NCBI GenBank assembly: GCA_018780365.1
Contig: JADMJR010000027.1
Coordinates: 43,344 to 107,343 of the forward strand
From: Acidovorax sp.
Lineage (GTDB): Bacteria; Pseudomonadota; Gammaproteobacteria; Burkholderiales; Burkholderiaceae_C
DNA length: 64,000 nucleotides
Reading direction: 5' to 3'
Positions 1 to 9,503 of the stretch are shown here, piece after piece. The number at the start of each line of letters is the position of its first letter. Positions within the stretch are counted from its first letter, which is position 1. Under the pieces are notes generated by a model that was given only the letters and a program-made list of their open reading frames with translations, ran no database searches and was not told the DNA's origin. The position numbers and the translations under genes are program-made.

Positions 1-455
1 TGAGCAGTTCAATGCGCACGGACTTTGTTCTCGACGCCCTGGAGCAAGCCCTCTATGCCCGTCAGCCTGAGCGCGATGGCAGTTTGGTTTGTCACTCCGA
101 TAGAGGCTCGCAATACGTCAGCATTCGCTACACCGAGCGACTGGCGGAAGCTGGCATCGAGCCCTCGGTGGGCAGCAAGGGCGACAGCTACGACAACGCC
201 CTGGCCGAGACCATCAACGGCCTGTACAAGGCCGAACTGATTCACCGCCGGGCTCCATGGAAAACCAAGGAAGCAGTTGAGTTCGCAACGCTCGAATGGG
301 TATCGTGGTTTAACCACCATCGCCTGCTCGAACCCATAGGGTACATCCCGCCTGCAGAAGCTGAGGCAAACTACTACCAGCAACTCGCCAGTCAAGCCAC
401 TGTGGAAGTGAGCTGACTTAAACCAAACAGCCTCCGCGGAAACCGGGGCGATTCA
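1..455 (+). mobile_element. IS3-family insertion sequence, 3' part (truncated by window start)
   Basis: The transposase C-terminus is followed by a right-end sequence ...GGAAACCGGGGCGATTCA (438-455), resembling the TGAAcCGCCCCGG-type terminal repeat of IS3-family elements. Confidence 0.75.
12..416 (+). CDS. IS3-family transposase OrfB C-terminal part (integrase catalytic core)
   Basis: DDE integrase motifs: VCHSDRGSQYVSIRYTERLAEAGIEPSVGSKGDSYDNALAETINGLYKAELI...FNHHRLLEPIGYIPPAEAE. Confidence 0.9.
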   Translation: MRTDFVLDALEQALYARQPERDGSLVCHSDRGSQYVSIRYTERLAEAGIEPSVGSKGDSYDNALAETINGLYKAELIHRRAPWKTKEAVEFATLEWVSWFNHHRLLEPIGYIPPAEAEANYYQQLASQATVEVS

Positions 456-943
456 CTAGTGCGGCCAGAACTCGGACGGTCGCGGCGGCGAGAGGGCCTG
501 GACTTGGTGTCACGAAACGCCTTGGTTGGCCTGCCGGCGACAGAGGGCCTTGCAGCTCTGCGCACGGATCGTTATGTCCTCGTCGTGGCTGCGTGTTTCG
601 GACTTCCTAGACACCAAGTTCGGCGCCGTTGATACCGTTTCGGCACCGCAGTCAGCGAGCATCATTGTTTACCCTGTGGAACACTTCCTGCAGCCCATCG
701 ATTGTTGAGAACTAACTGATTGGGCCGAGTAGGTCCTTGTTCCTATGATGCGCTGCAAGCGTGCCTGCCCCCTGTTGCTGGCCGCCCCAACTACTAGGCG
801 CCTCTAAGCGCAAAGCCAGGCCTCTGCCCTAGCCGTGATGGGCGTCAGCAGGTGCATAGACCTCCCGATGGCCCGCACCCCATCTACCACCCGTCAGCGA
901 TTCTCCGACCCTTCTTTGTTTCTTGGCTCCGCTGGTCTTCGAA

Positions 944-1320
944 TCAGCTCACACCCGAATGTTCGCCACGCGCCGGATAGTCGTTCTTGATCACGAAATC
1001 CAACGCCTGGACCATTTCCGCAAAGCTGGGTCGCACGAATGGCATCGACTGGACAGAGAGATAGTAGATCGAGTTATCCGGTTTTATCAGGAACACGCCA
1101 GGTTCAGAGAAAAGGGCTGGCTCCTCGATACCGATGGAAGTTTTCCCACGACCCGCTGATAAGTAAAGTCCCCAGGCGCGGGCGACTTCGAGTGGAAGTC
1201 CCCACCCCACGCGCAGGTTGGCGGCACCAATCTTTTCAGCCATCAATTGAGCTCGTTCACGGGTGTCTGAGCTCACAGCGATGGTGGCAACGCCGCGCTC
1301 TGCGAGAGGGCAAGCCAGGA
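944..1320 (-). pseudogene. AhpC/TSA peroxiredoxin-like protein, C-terminal fragment
   Basis: Reverse frame ...LAERGVATIAVSSDTRERAQLMAEKIGAANLRVGWGLPLEVARAWGLYLS...EPALFSEPGVFLIKPD...FAEMVQALDFVI resembles AhpC/TSA proteins. The N-terminal half with the catalytic Cys is absent. Confidence 0.6.
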
Positions 1321-1387
1321 TAAAGCCAGTTTTGACTCATAAGCCTTTTAGTTATGTGAAATGGCCCCCATATTTCAAAATCGAAAC

Positions 1388-1738
1388 TCAATTGGTCGTC
1401 TGTAGTGTTTCCAGCGGTTCAATCAGCTTCACCCAGCCTTGCAGCGTAGCGATTGTTTGACGAAACTCTGACGTTGCTTCAAAAGCCAGTTCAGGCAAGC
1501 TCTCTTCGTCCGCAGAGCCTGACAAACCGGCCCCGTTGACCACAGCGTGCGCCATTCCGTGAAGTCGCAGCAGTACGTCCCGAAGACCGTCCTGGCCTCG
1601 CACGTTCCCCACAAAGCTGTCTAGCTGTTCGACAGCGCGCAGCAGTTTTGAGGTGTCGTAGGTGCTCTGTAGCCGTGTCAGCGCAGCCCTGTCCAGCCGA
1701 CCGTAGGCCGTGAGGACGGTGATTTCTGGATCGCTCAT
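1388..1738 (-). CDS. Small hypothetical protein following the Tn3-family transposase
   Basis: 116-aa ORF overlapping the 3' end of tnpA (4-bp overlap), same strand. Confidence 0.6.
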   Translation of the reverse strand: MSDPEITVLTAYGRLDRAALTRLQSTYDTSKLLRAVEQLDSFVGNVRGQDGLRDVLLRLHGMAHAVVNGAGLSGSADEESLPELAFEATSEFRQTIATLQGWVKLIEPLETLQTTN

Positions 1739-4700
1739 GCTCCTGCTCCCTTTTGGCCGGCACGCTGCCCCTCCGCTGCCACTGCAGCTGCCGCAGCTCG
1801 TGCACGCTTGGCCGCCTCACGAAACTGTGATTCCTTGACCCAAGGCTCCGGGGGCCGCTTCAGGTCGAGGTGATAGTTGCCAAAGCGCTTGATACCTGAG
1901 GTCATGTAGGGACTCAGGTACTCGACATCGGCCGCAGAAACCGGCTCCCCGTCTGCGTACATCTCCTGCAACACCCGCATCATGTCCACCGTGTTCTGCA
2001 GGATCACCGATGAGGCAACCAGGTCGATGAAGCGCACCCGCTTTTGCTGCTCGTTCGGATCGTTCTCATTGATCACGTCGCCGCCGAAATCCAGCCATTT
2101 CGTGAAGGCATGGTACGACTCGATCTTGTTGGTCGTCGCGCTCACCTCCTGTCGCATTTCCTTGCTGGAAATCCAGCGCAGCAGGTAGACCGTGCGCAGC
2201 ACGCGGCCAAGTTCGCGTGCCGCAGCAAACAGTCGGTTGTGACGCCCTTCTTGGCTGAGCTTGCGCAGCAGCATCGGTGAGGCGATTTTTTTTCCAGCCT
2301 GAATCGATATCGATACCTGCATCAGATCTCGCCAATGGTCGCGGATGAGCTTCCAGTCCACGACGTCGCTGAACAAGCGGTCAATATGCCGGAACCGCAT
2401 CCCCTTCTCGGGGCGATAGAAGCGCAGATCCTTCCAGTTCCGAATGCGCGGCATCAATTGAATACCTGCCAGATGCGTGAAGGCGAACACCGTTTCCGAT
2501 TGGCCATGGGTGTCCGAGTACACGGTATCGGCCTGAACGCTCAAGCCTGCCTTCATCAGGCCCTCGATGACGTAGACAGCTTCCAGAACCCCTGGTGGTA
2601 TGAAATGGCGAAACACCGCGATGTAGTTGTCAGCGACGTGCCGATAGGCCACTGCCCCCATGCGCCGGTACCGAAAATGCATGCCCACCAGCAGGTTCTG
2701 GTCGTAGAAGTCGTGCTGAGTGCCATCTGCCGCGACCTTTTTGCCTTCGCCCCACAGCTTGGGTAGCTCAAGCCGCAGATACAGTTCGGTCAGATCCCGG
2801 CAGGCGTTGTCCAACTGGTCCAGACTCATGTGCCGCTGGTTGGCATAGGACAGTTGATGTGGTGTCACACCGTTGGACAGATGGCGCGCGGCCTGGTTGG
2901 GTCCCAGGTTGCAGCCCATGGCAAACACGGTGAGCAAGTAGCGCTCCCGTGCGTTGCGAAGTTTGGGATCGTCGCCGGACTGCGGCCCAAAGTTGCGGGT
3001 GAATCCTGTCCAGTGCTCGATGTTGGCGAGAACATCCAGCAGGTTGCGAGGGGCTGTGCGATTTTCGATAGCGGCATGCAGTGCGATGGCCGAAGCCGGC
3101 ACTTCCCGTGCAACAACACGCCGCAGGGTAGGCTCGCCGTTGGCTCCGATCACCACGTCCCCTGCATGTTGTGGAAGCTCGTCATCGATCTTTTTGGCCG
3201 TCTCCGTGAGCAATTGCTTGAGCCCATCTACGAAATCACCCGCAGTGGCGGGTATCCCAATCCGGTCGCAACAGGTTGGCAGCAGCGCTTCGCACTCCTT
3301 CCACGGCAGCAGTTGCAAGCGGTAGTCGGCAAATGACTCTGAGCCTTCAATGCACACATCGCCAGAACGAAGATCCCCACACAAATAGCTGAACACGCAC
3401 ACTTCGAGGTAGCGACGGTTCGTCGGATGCCCCAGCCCATGCGAACGGCGCACCAGCTTGCGCCAGCGCTCGGAGGCGAACGTAAGCGCCAAGTCATCCT
3501 CGATCCACTCCACCTTGCGATGTTCGTTGGCCAGAACGACCTGCAGGGCGTCCAGCAGACTGCGGTCCTGGGTGGCTGCCTCGAAGCGCAACGCTTTGGC
3601 CATCCGGAACATAGCCGCACGCCAACTGCTGAACGCCTTCCAGACCAGCGGCAGATGGTTGCCGCCGCTCCACACACGGATGGCCTCACAGTCCATCGTC
3701 AGTTGATCCAGGTTGCCGTGCGGGGCAAGTAGATCTCGAACGCGCTGCCCGGTACTCGCGTCATCCAGGTTTTCTGCGAGGATTTCCAGCACCTGCTCCA
3801 GCGTGGCGACGAGTTCTTCGCTCAGCTCGCGCTGGCGCGCCTGGATCACCTGCAGTTCCTCTCTTGCGGTCTTATGGATGGCTCCGATCCGACGAATGAA
3901 CATTTCGGCCACATCGTCGCGGGCCCTCACTCGCATCTGTCGGATCAATGCCAGGATCAATGCGTAGCGCTTGGCGGGCAGCAAGTCCTTCATGTCGCCC
4001 GCGTCGAGCGCCGACGCCATGCCAGCCATGTAGTTGAGCTTGGTAACTGGAACGCCATCGAGCAGCGTATCGCTGTCAGGCAGGGACTCAAGCCATGTCA
4101 ACTGGTCCAACAGCAAATCGAGATGCTTGCGCGAGGCTTTTTTTGCCGATTTCTTGATCTGGTTGTACAGAGTTCGCCTTGCCGGCAATTCCGACTCCAG
4201 CAATTGGTCAAGCCATGTTCGTTGGGCCAAACTCAGACGCTGGTTGATTCGCTCGTTCAATGCTGCCTCTGCGGCCGAGTGGGCTTGTTCAGAGATTTCG
4301 TCGAGCGTGCGGAACACTGGCAGCTCGTAACCCAACCGTACCAACTCCTCAATGGTGATGTTGATGATGTCAACACGGGTCTCCACGACACAGGCGACCT
4401 GTTGGGCTATCTGGATAGCCAGTGTTCGTGTTTGTCCGTCGGTGTAGGGCTTCACACCAAGCAGTTCTCGAATCGCCTTGTGGTGGCGATACAGCGTGGC
4501 GAGCGAAGCGAATTCGATCTTGTCAGTCGGGGCGACGCCCAGAGTTGCGGAAACATGCTCGATAACCTCGGCTGGAATGGCATCGAGCGCGGGGAAGTGG
4601 CGCAGGAACTCGAAGCATTTGAGCAGCACGAGGATGGCCAGGCGGCGTTCTGGGGTGCGCGAGTGTTGCTGGGCCCATTCAATTTCTTCGGGCCGCGGTG

Positions 4701-4818
4701 TGAAGGACCCCTGCAAGTCCTTGAGCGTCAACGTTCGAGGAAATCGAGGGTACGCAGTACGTTCAATGCTCGCCATGGCGCAAAACTCCCACAAGGCAGG
4801 GTGTTGGTCTGAGCACAC
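1735..4818 (-). CDS. tnpA: Tn3-family transposase (TnpA)
   Basis: ~1000-aa ORF with Tn3 transposase features: N-terminal RTLTLKDLQGSFTPRPEEIEWAQQHSRTPERRLAILVLLKCFEFLRHFP; catalytic part VAADGTQHDFYDQNLLVGMHFRYRRMG...YSDTHGQSETVFAFTHLAGIQLMPRIRNWKDLRFYRP. Internal start MASIERTAYPRFPR is likely. Confidence 0.93.
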   Translation of the reverse strand: MCSDQHPALWEFCAMASIERTAYPRFPRTLTLKDLQGSFTPRPEEIEWAQQHSRTPERRLAILVLLKCFEFLRHFPALDAIPAEVIEHVSATLGVAPTDKIEFASLATLYRHHKAIRELLGVKPYTDGQTRTLAIQIAQQVACVVETRVDIINITIEELVRLGYELPVFRTLDEISEQAHSAAEAALNERINQRLSLAQRTWLDQLLESELPARRTLYNQIKKSAKKASRKHLDLLLDQLTWLESLPDSDTLLDGVPVTKLNYMAGMASALDAGDMKDLLPAKRYALILALIRQMRVRARDDVAEMFIRRIGAIHKTAREELQVIQARQRELSEELVATLEQVLEILAENLDDASTGQRVRDLLAPHGNLDQLTMDCEAIRVWSGGNHLPLVWKAFSSWRAAMFRMAKALRFEAATQDRSLLDALQVVLANEHRKVEWIEDDLALTFASERWRKLVRRSHGLGHPTNRRYLEVCVFSYLCGDLRSGDVCIEGSESFADYRLQLLPWKECEALLPTCCDRIGIPATAGDFVDGLKQLLTETAKKIDDELPQHAGDVVIGANGEPTLRRVVAREVPASAIALHAAIENRTAPRNLLDVLANIEHWTGFTRNFGPQSGDDPKLRNARERYLLTVFAMGCNLGPNQAARHLSNGVTPHQLSYANQRHMSLDQLDNACRDLTELYLRLELPKLWGEGKKVAADGTQHDFYDQNLLVGMHFRYRRMGAVAYRHVADNYIAVFRHFIPPGVLEAVYVIEGLMKAGLSVQADTVYSDTHGQSETVFAFTHLAGIQLMPRIRNWKDLRFYRPEKGMRFRHIDRLFSDVVDWKLIRDHWRDLMQVSISIQAGKKIASPMLLRKLSQEGRHNRLFAAARELGRVLRTVYLLRWISSKEMRQEVSATTNKIESYHAFTKWLDFGGDVINENDPNEQQKRVRFIDLVASSVILQNTVDMMRVLQEMYADGEPVSAADVEYLSPYMTSGIKRFGNYHLDLKRPPEPWVKESQFREAAKRARAAAAAVAAEGQRAGQKGAGA

Positions 4819-4884
4819 AGCGTATCCGATAGCGCCGACAGCCTGCTCAATTGAAGCGCGAAGGACGTCCTGGCTGAGCAGAGG

Positions 4885-5316
4885 CTACCAAAATGCCCGT
4901 TTGTCGATGCGCGACAGAAGCGACGCGAGTACAACCAGCGACTCGCCATCGACGTTGACCGGCGTGCCGCCAGCGCCCGTCGACATCGCGCCATTGGAGC
5001 GCTCCCTGGCTCTGGCCATGACCTGATCCACCAAGCTGATCCTCGGAACGAGCACGTAGCGCACCTCGCAATTCAACCCATTTGCGATTTTGGCCAGCGT
5101 GTTGAGGGAAATCGAGCCATCGGCTTCCGATTGCTCAAGTTTCCGCACGCCCTGCTGAGAGATGCCGATACGGCGACCCAAGGTCTCAGAGTTCATGCCA
5201 AGCGCCAGGCGCACAGTCTTCACCCACCCGCACCTGGGCGAGCCAAAACCCTGCAGCTTCGCGAGTTCGCGAAACTGGCTGTCGAGCTCAACCAAACGGG
5301 GAATATCCAATCGACT
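4885..5316 (-). CDS. HTH protein resembling 'mobile mystery protein A'
   Basis: MSRLDIPRLVELDSQFRELAKLQGFGSPRCGWVKTVRLALGMNSETLGRRIGISQQGVRKLEQSEADGSISLNTLAKIANGLNCEVRYVLVPRISLVDQVMARARERS; layout GW(I/V)k.iR.ALGM....LarRlGIsqqgV..lE..EadGsi.L.tL...A..L.c...YvLVP..sL is typical of that family. Confidence 0.7.
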   Translation of the reverse strand, partial: SRLDIPRLVELDSQFRELAKLQGFGSPRCGWVKTVRLALGMNSETLGRRIGISQQGVRKLEQSEADGSISLNTLAKIANGLNCEVRYVLVPRISLVDQVMARARERSNGAMSTGAGGTPVNVDGESLVVLASLLSRIDKRAFW

Positions 5317-5495
5317 CATCAGGGGCGGGTGGGTGCGAAAGTTCAAGACAACGCTATGGTTGCGCGCATGTCGCAGCAAGGCAACCGGGAGCTTTCGATT
5401 TGCGCAGGACCGTCTTCAAAAGCGGCCCACACAGAGAAAGTTCAGCTATCTTCGCACGCTCAGTCCCAAACAGGACCAACTAGTCCCCTAAATAT

Positions 5496-5969
5496 TTGAC
5501 GAGTATGTTGCAGTTAGACAAAGAACAGATCGGCCATTTCAGCGAGATAGACCTGGAAGAAATCCTTCAAACCGGTGGCTTTGACGCGATCCTTCCAAGA
5601 AGCCTCAGCGACGGCCAATTGGTGTGTGTTTCAGATCAACTTCGGGCCATGCTGTGGGGCGAAGGCGCAAGAGAGCCCAACGGGGAACCCAATGCAGCGA
5701 TCGCGATGGCGTTGCTGTTGATAGCAAAGGCACATCCGTCGCCTCCCATCAATGGCGAACTCACTTTTGAAGGCAGCCTTGAGCAGTTACGCGACGTGAT
5801 GATGGTGCTCAGCATGGCCGCAGACCGCGAGATCGTGAACAGACTGCTCAATCGCCCCAACGACGACGAATCGTTGTCCATGCTCACAGGAATTGAAGCC
5901 ATCATGGTCGGAGAAAGTTCTCCATCGCAGGCACCAAGGGCTAGGCGACGTCCTCAGGCAGCAGTGTAG
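5496..5969 (+). CDS. Hypothetical protein
   Basis: 157-aa ORF, divergent from the mobile mystery protein A-like gene. No recognised domain. Confidence 0.5.
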   Translation: MTSMLQLDKEQIGHFSEIDLEEILQTGGFDAILPRSLSDGQLVCVSDQLRAMLWGEGAREPNGEPNAAIAMALLLIAKAHPSPPINGELTFEGSLEQLRDVMMVLSMAADREIVNRLLNRPNDDESLSMLTGIEAIMVGESSPSQAPRARRRPQAAV

Positions 5970-6252
5970 AGAGATCGGTCCGAACGGACTTCAACACCTT
6001 CTCAATCGATGCTGCATCGAATCTGCGCGCGTATGCCACGGCAAGGAGAGTCATCGGATGAACCTGCAGGCCTTCCGCGAGGTGCTCCACCATGCCAATG
6101 CTGGGGAGCTGCTCGCCCTGCTCGAGACGCCCGATGTGCCGCCGGCTGATCGCCGGTGTCAGATCCTCCTGCGTGAAGCCGCGTGCGGTGCGCAGCTCCT
6201 TGAGCGCGCGACCGACAGCAGCTTTCGGTGGATCTGACTTTCGAGTTGGCAT
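5941..6252 (-). CDS. XRE-family helix-turn-helix regulator
   Basis: GRALKELRTARGFTQEDLTPAISRRHIGRLEQGEQLPSIGMVEHLAEGLQVHP is a Cro/CI-type HTH. Confidence 0.8.
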   Translation of the reverse strand: MPTRKSDPPKAAVGRALKELRTARGFTQEDLTPAISRRHIGRLEQGEQLPSIGMVEHLAEGLQVHPMTLLAVAYARRFDAASIEKVLKSVRTDLSTLLPEDVA

Positions 6253-6363
6253 TCACTCGATTTCCGCCGATAGCGACTTAAAAGACCACGTCTAACTAGT
6301 CGCATTTTGCTGTAAATCTGATGATTTCCATTTACGAATGGCTGCCGCAAAGTCCCCAAGCCA

Positions 6364-6870
6364 GTGTCTATCAGCCTTGGACTGACCCTCGATCTGGATA
6401 AGCACGTCTGCATCGCACTGCAGCGAACCCACCGCAAACGGCTAACCGCAGCCTGTTTGCCTATCCGATCAAAAACAAGGTACTGCATCGTGCAGATTCA
6501 ATTTCTCAATGAGCGTCCCGCCCCCGATGTTCAAGTTCAGCCCGAGGTCCAACTGGACCATTGGCGAATCCTTCAACGTGGAAACGGGACGCTGCACATC
6601 GTCGCGATGCTGGGCCCCACGACACTCAGAGTTACTTCGGCATTGGCTGCCATCGATCTTGCGAGCGCAATGGTCAAGACGGGATCAGGTCGCAACTATC
6701 ACCTGGCAGCAGCTCCTGAAGAAGATGAGGACCTGCGGATGTTGATGGAACTGCGTGGTAAGCATGCCATCGGGACGATTTCGGATGATGTGAGCGATGT
6801 TGTTTGGCACGCGGTATCTGCAGGCTCTTGGCCAGACCAAGGCGGCGGGCTGCTGCCACCCTGGCAATAG
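6364..6870 (+). CDS. Hypothetical protein
   Basis: 168-aa ORF; the C-terminal ~110 aa look protein-like. Start codon uncertain. Confidence 0.4.
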   Translation: MSISLGLTLDLDKHVCIALQRTHRKRLTAACLPIRSKTRYCIVQIQFLNERPAPDVQVQPEVQLDHWRILQRGNGTLHIVAMLGPTTLRVTSALAAIDLASAMVKTGSGRNYHLAAAPEEDEDLRMLMELRGKHAIGTISDDVSDVVWHAVSAGSWPDQGGGLLPPWQ

Positions 6871-6892
6871 TTGTGCTTCCTTACTGCGCACT

Positions 6893-7552
6893 ATGGATTT
6901 CAACGACGCACTGAAGCTATTTCAGCGCACTCTGGCCACGGAGCGATCCCGGCCCGATGTGCACGCAGGGATGCTGGAACTGGCCAGGCCCGACACCATC
7001 AACGAGGCCAGCTCTCAGGTCGTGAATGCCCTGACCCGCGGTGAGCGGGTATGGATGACGTCCGATCTGCACCTGGGCCACACGAACGTGATCGAGTACA
7101 GCAAGCGTCCCTTTTTCGACGCCATGCAGATGAACGAGCACCTCATCACCCAGATCCAGAAGGTCAAGGACGACGAATGGCTGCTGATTCTCGGAGACCT
7201 GGCCATGGGCGACCACGACGAGGCCATGGAATGGATCCGGCGCCTCCCGGGTCGCAAGGTCCTGGTGCTTGGAAACCATGACCTCAAGCGCAATGGCAAA
7301 TGCCTATACGCCAGGGAGCGCGCACCGCACGGACGGCAGCCGCTGTTCGAAGCAGTGGTCCCCTTTCTGTTCTGGCGGGACATGCTGGGCCGGACCGTGT
7401 TCGCGAGCCACTACCCGGCGACCGTAGATCATCCCTTTCGGCGGCTCGTGAACTACCACGGCCACTTGCACCGCAACGTGCTGGCTCCCACTGAAATCAC
7501 CCATTTTGTGAATGTGGGCTGGGACGTCACCCAAGGATTGTTATGCCTTTGA
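6893..7552 (+). CDS. Calcineurin-like metallophosphoesterase
   Basis: Metallophosphoesterase motifs: MTSDLHLGHTNVIEY, ILGDLAMGD, VLGNHDLKR, FASHYPA, YHGHLHRN. Confidence 0.85.
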   Translation: MDFNDALKLFQRTLATERSRPDVHAGMLELARPDTINEASSQVVNALTRGERVWMTSDLHLGHTNVIEYSKRPFFDAMQMNEHLITQIQKVKDDEWLLILGDLAMGDHDEAMEWIRRLPGRKVLVLGNHDLKRNGKCLYARERAPHGRQPLFEAVVPFLFWRDMLGRTVFASHYPATVDHPFRRLVNYHGHLHRNVLAPTEITHFVNVGWDVTQGLLCL

Positions 7553-7833
7553 ACCCTCAATCCTTCAGTAAGCGATTCGAGCCCGAGCGCAGAGCGCACA
7601 TCGACAGTCGCAACCGCATCCCCTTGCCGCCGGGCATGGGTTGGAAGGTGGGAGCCCGCGTGTACTTCTCGCTTGCCAGGAGTAGCGCTGACGGGGACGA
7701 ACCACCAGAGTTCGTGATCACAACCAAACCAAGGATGCTGCTGAAAGGGAGATTGGTTTCCGCACGCATTCAGCGCGCTGGCTTCGCGCCGACGGCCAGA
7801 GCGCGCAAGAAGCCCCGCCGCTGTTGGCCATGA
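7543..7833 (+). CDS. Small hypothetical protein
   Basis: 96-aa ORF whose start overlaps the end of the upstream phosphoesterase by 10 nt, suggesting translational coupling. Confidence 0.45.
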   Translation: MPLNPQSFSKRFEPERRAHIDSRNRIPLPPGMGWKVGARVYFSLARSSADGDEPPEFVITTKPRMLLKGRLVSARIQRAGFAPTARARKKPRRCWP

Positions 7834-7861
7834 GTCCGCGCAACGCCTACACGGAGCCTCA

Positions 7862-8662
7862 ATGAAACTGCTCGTTTACTCGGACCTGCACCTGGACCTG
7901 TGTCCCTTCAAGCTGCAGCTGGACCCGGACTTTCTCAAAACCGTCGACGTGGTCGTGCTGGCAGGTGACACCACCGAAGGCACGGGCGGGCTTCGCTGGG
8001 CGCGTGAGACCTTTCCGGACAAGCCCATCATCTACGTGGACGGCAACCATGAGTTCTACAGCCAACATTGGGATAAGCACATTGATGTGATGCGCAAGCT
8101 GGCCCAGGATCACGAAGTCCACTACCTGGAGAACGATGCCGCTTTGATCGGCGGTGTGCGGTTTCTGGGGTGCACGCTCTGGACGGACTACGCGCTGCAC
8201 GGCGCCGAAGAGAAGTTGATGGCGATGAACACGGCGCGGCATCGCATGAGCGACTACTCGCGAATCAAAATCACTCGGCCGCAGGAGATGTACTGGCAGC
8301 AGCGCAAACACCGTCTGTTTCCAGCGATGGCCGCGCGCCGGCATGACGCCAGCCGGCAGTGGCTGGAGGAGCAACTGGGCCTGGGTGATTCCGAGAACAC
8401 GGTGGTGGTCACCCACCATGCACCGCATCCGCGATCAATCCCGCAGGGGTTTGAAGGGCACCCGCTGTCACCTTGTTACGCGAGCGACTTGGACGCGCTG
8501 ATGGGAAAGGCCGGCACCTGGATCCATGGGCACATCCATGAGAGCCTGGACTACCAAGTGCGGGGGACCCGGATCGTCACCAATCCCAGGGGGTACAGGC
8601 TCCGGGGCGGTGGCATGCAGAACCCGGAGTTCCGGGCGGATTTCTGTGTGGATGTGGACTGA
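7862..8662 (+). CDS. Metallophosphoesterase
   Basis: MKLLVYSDLHLDLCPF, VVLAGDTTEG, YVDGNHEFY, VVTHHAPH, WIHGHIHES. Confidence 0.85.
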   Translation: MKLLVYSDLHLDLCPFKLQLDPDFLKTVDVVVLAGDTTEGTGGLRWARETFPDKPIIYVDGNHEFYSQHWDKHIDVMRKLAQDHEVHYLENDAALIGGVRFLGCTLWTDYALHGAEEKLMAMNTARHRMSDYSRIKITRPQEMYWQQRKHRLFPAMAARRHDASRQWLEEQLGLGDSENTVVVTHHAPHPRSIPQGFEGHPLSPCYASDLDALMGKAGTWIHGHIHESLDYQVRGTRIVTNPRGYRLRGGGMQNPEFRADFCVDVD

Positions 8663-8768
8663 ACGCAGCTGCTACGCGTCTGGAGGCACGCGAAGTGCTC
8701 ATCACCGATGGCGTACTTGCCGGCGCCACTTGCGCAATCGCAATGAGATTATTTAAAGGATCATCGAC

Positions 8769-9398
8769 ATGAGCATCAAGCCAATCATCGCCCTGGATGC
8801 GGATGGGGTGCTGCTTGACTATGGCCTGGCCTATGCCTCGGTCTGGGAGCGGGCATTTGGCCAGCGGCCCGTCGAGCGGGACAAGGACGCATATTTCCCG
8901 TTTAACCGCTGGGCGGTTGAGTTTCTGGACGGGGATCGCCTGGCAGCATTGCGGGCCTGCATGGACGAGCGGTTCTGGTCTTGCGTGCCACCCTTGGAGC
9001 GAGCTGTTGATGCCTGTGATCGGCTTCACGATGCGGGCTTCGAGCTGGTCTGTGTCTCGGCTCTGTCCCCGCAGTTCGAAGCGGCGCGCCTTAGGAACCT
9101 GCGGGATGCGGGGTTTCCGATCGAGCGCGTGATCGCCACGGGAGTCGCTGCAGGGGCGCGAAGCCCGAAGGCTGATGCGATTGAACAACTTGGGCCAGTG
9201 GTGTTCATTGATGACTTCCTGCCGTACTTTCGTGGGATCGCACCTAGCGTCCATCGCGCACTGATCTGCCGCGGTCCGAACGGAAGCCCCAATGTCGGAC
9301 CAGAACTCGATCACATCCATTCCTTGCACGCTAATCTGTGGGAGTTCAGCGAGTGGATGCGGGTCTCTGGCCGCTTACTGCCGTCGAGGGCGGGGTAG
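8769..9398 (+). CDS. HAD-superfamily hydrolase
   Basis: Motif I IALDADGVLLDYG; motif IV-like VVFIDDFLPYF. Confidence 0.75.
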   Translation: MSIKPIIALDADGVLLDYGLAYASVWERAFGQRPVERDKDAYFPFNRWAVEFLDGDRLAALRACMDERFWSCVPPLERAVDACDRLHDAGFELVCVSALSPQFEAARLRNLRDAGFPIERVIATGVAAGARSPKADAIEQLGPVVFIDDFLPYFRGIAPSVHRALICRGPNGSPNVGPELDHIHSLHANLWEFSEWMRVSGRLLPSRAG

Positions 9399-9503
9399 AT
9401 CCCTGTGGCGTACCGCGCCCCAATGCAATTGGCCTGCAGTCTGGCAGTTGCATCAGAGGTGAATGCCGTCAAGCCTCAGTAATCCGCAGCAAGCTGACAA
9501 GGA

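Noticed and set aside
1351-1372. GGGGGCCATTTCACATAAC (reverse strand) as a Tn3 terminal repeat
   Set aside because: Orientation points away from the transposase and no matching copy was found at the other side.
3874-4812. 312-aa + ORF opposite Tn3 transposase
   Set aside because: Shadow ORF, no recognisable domain.
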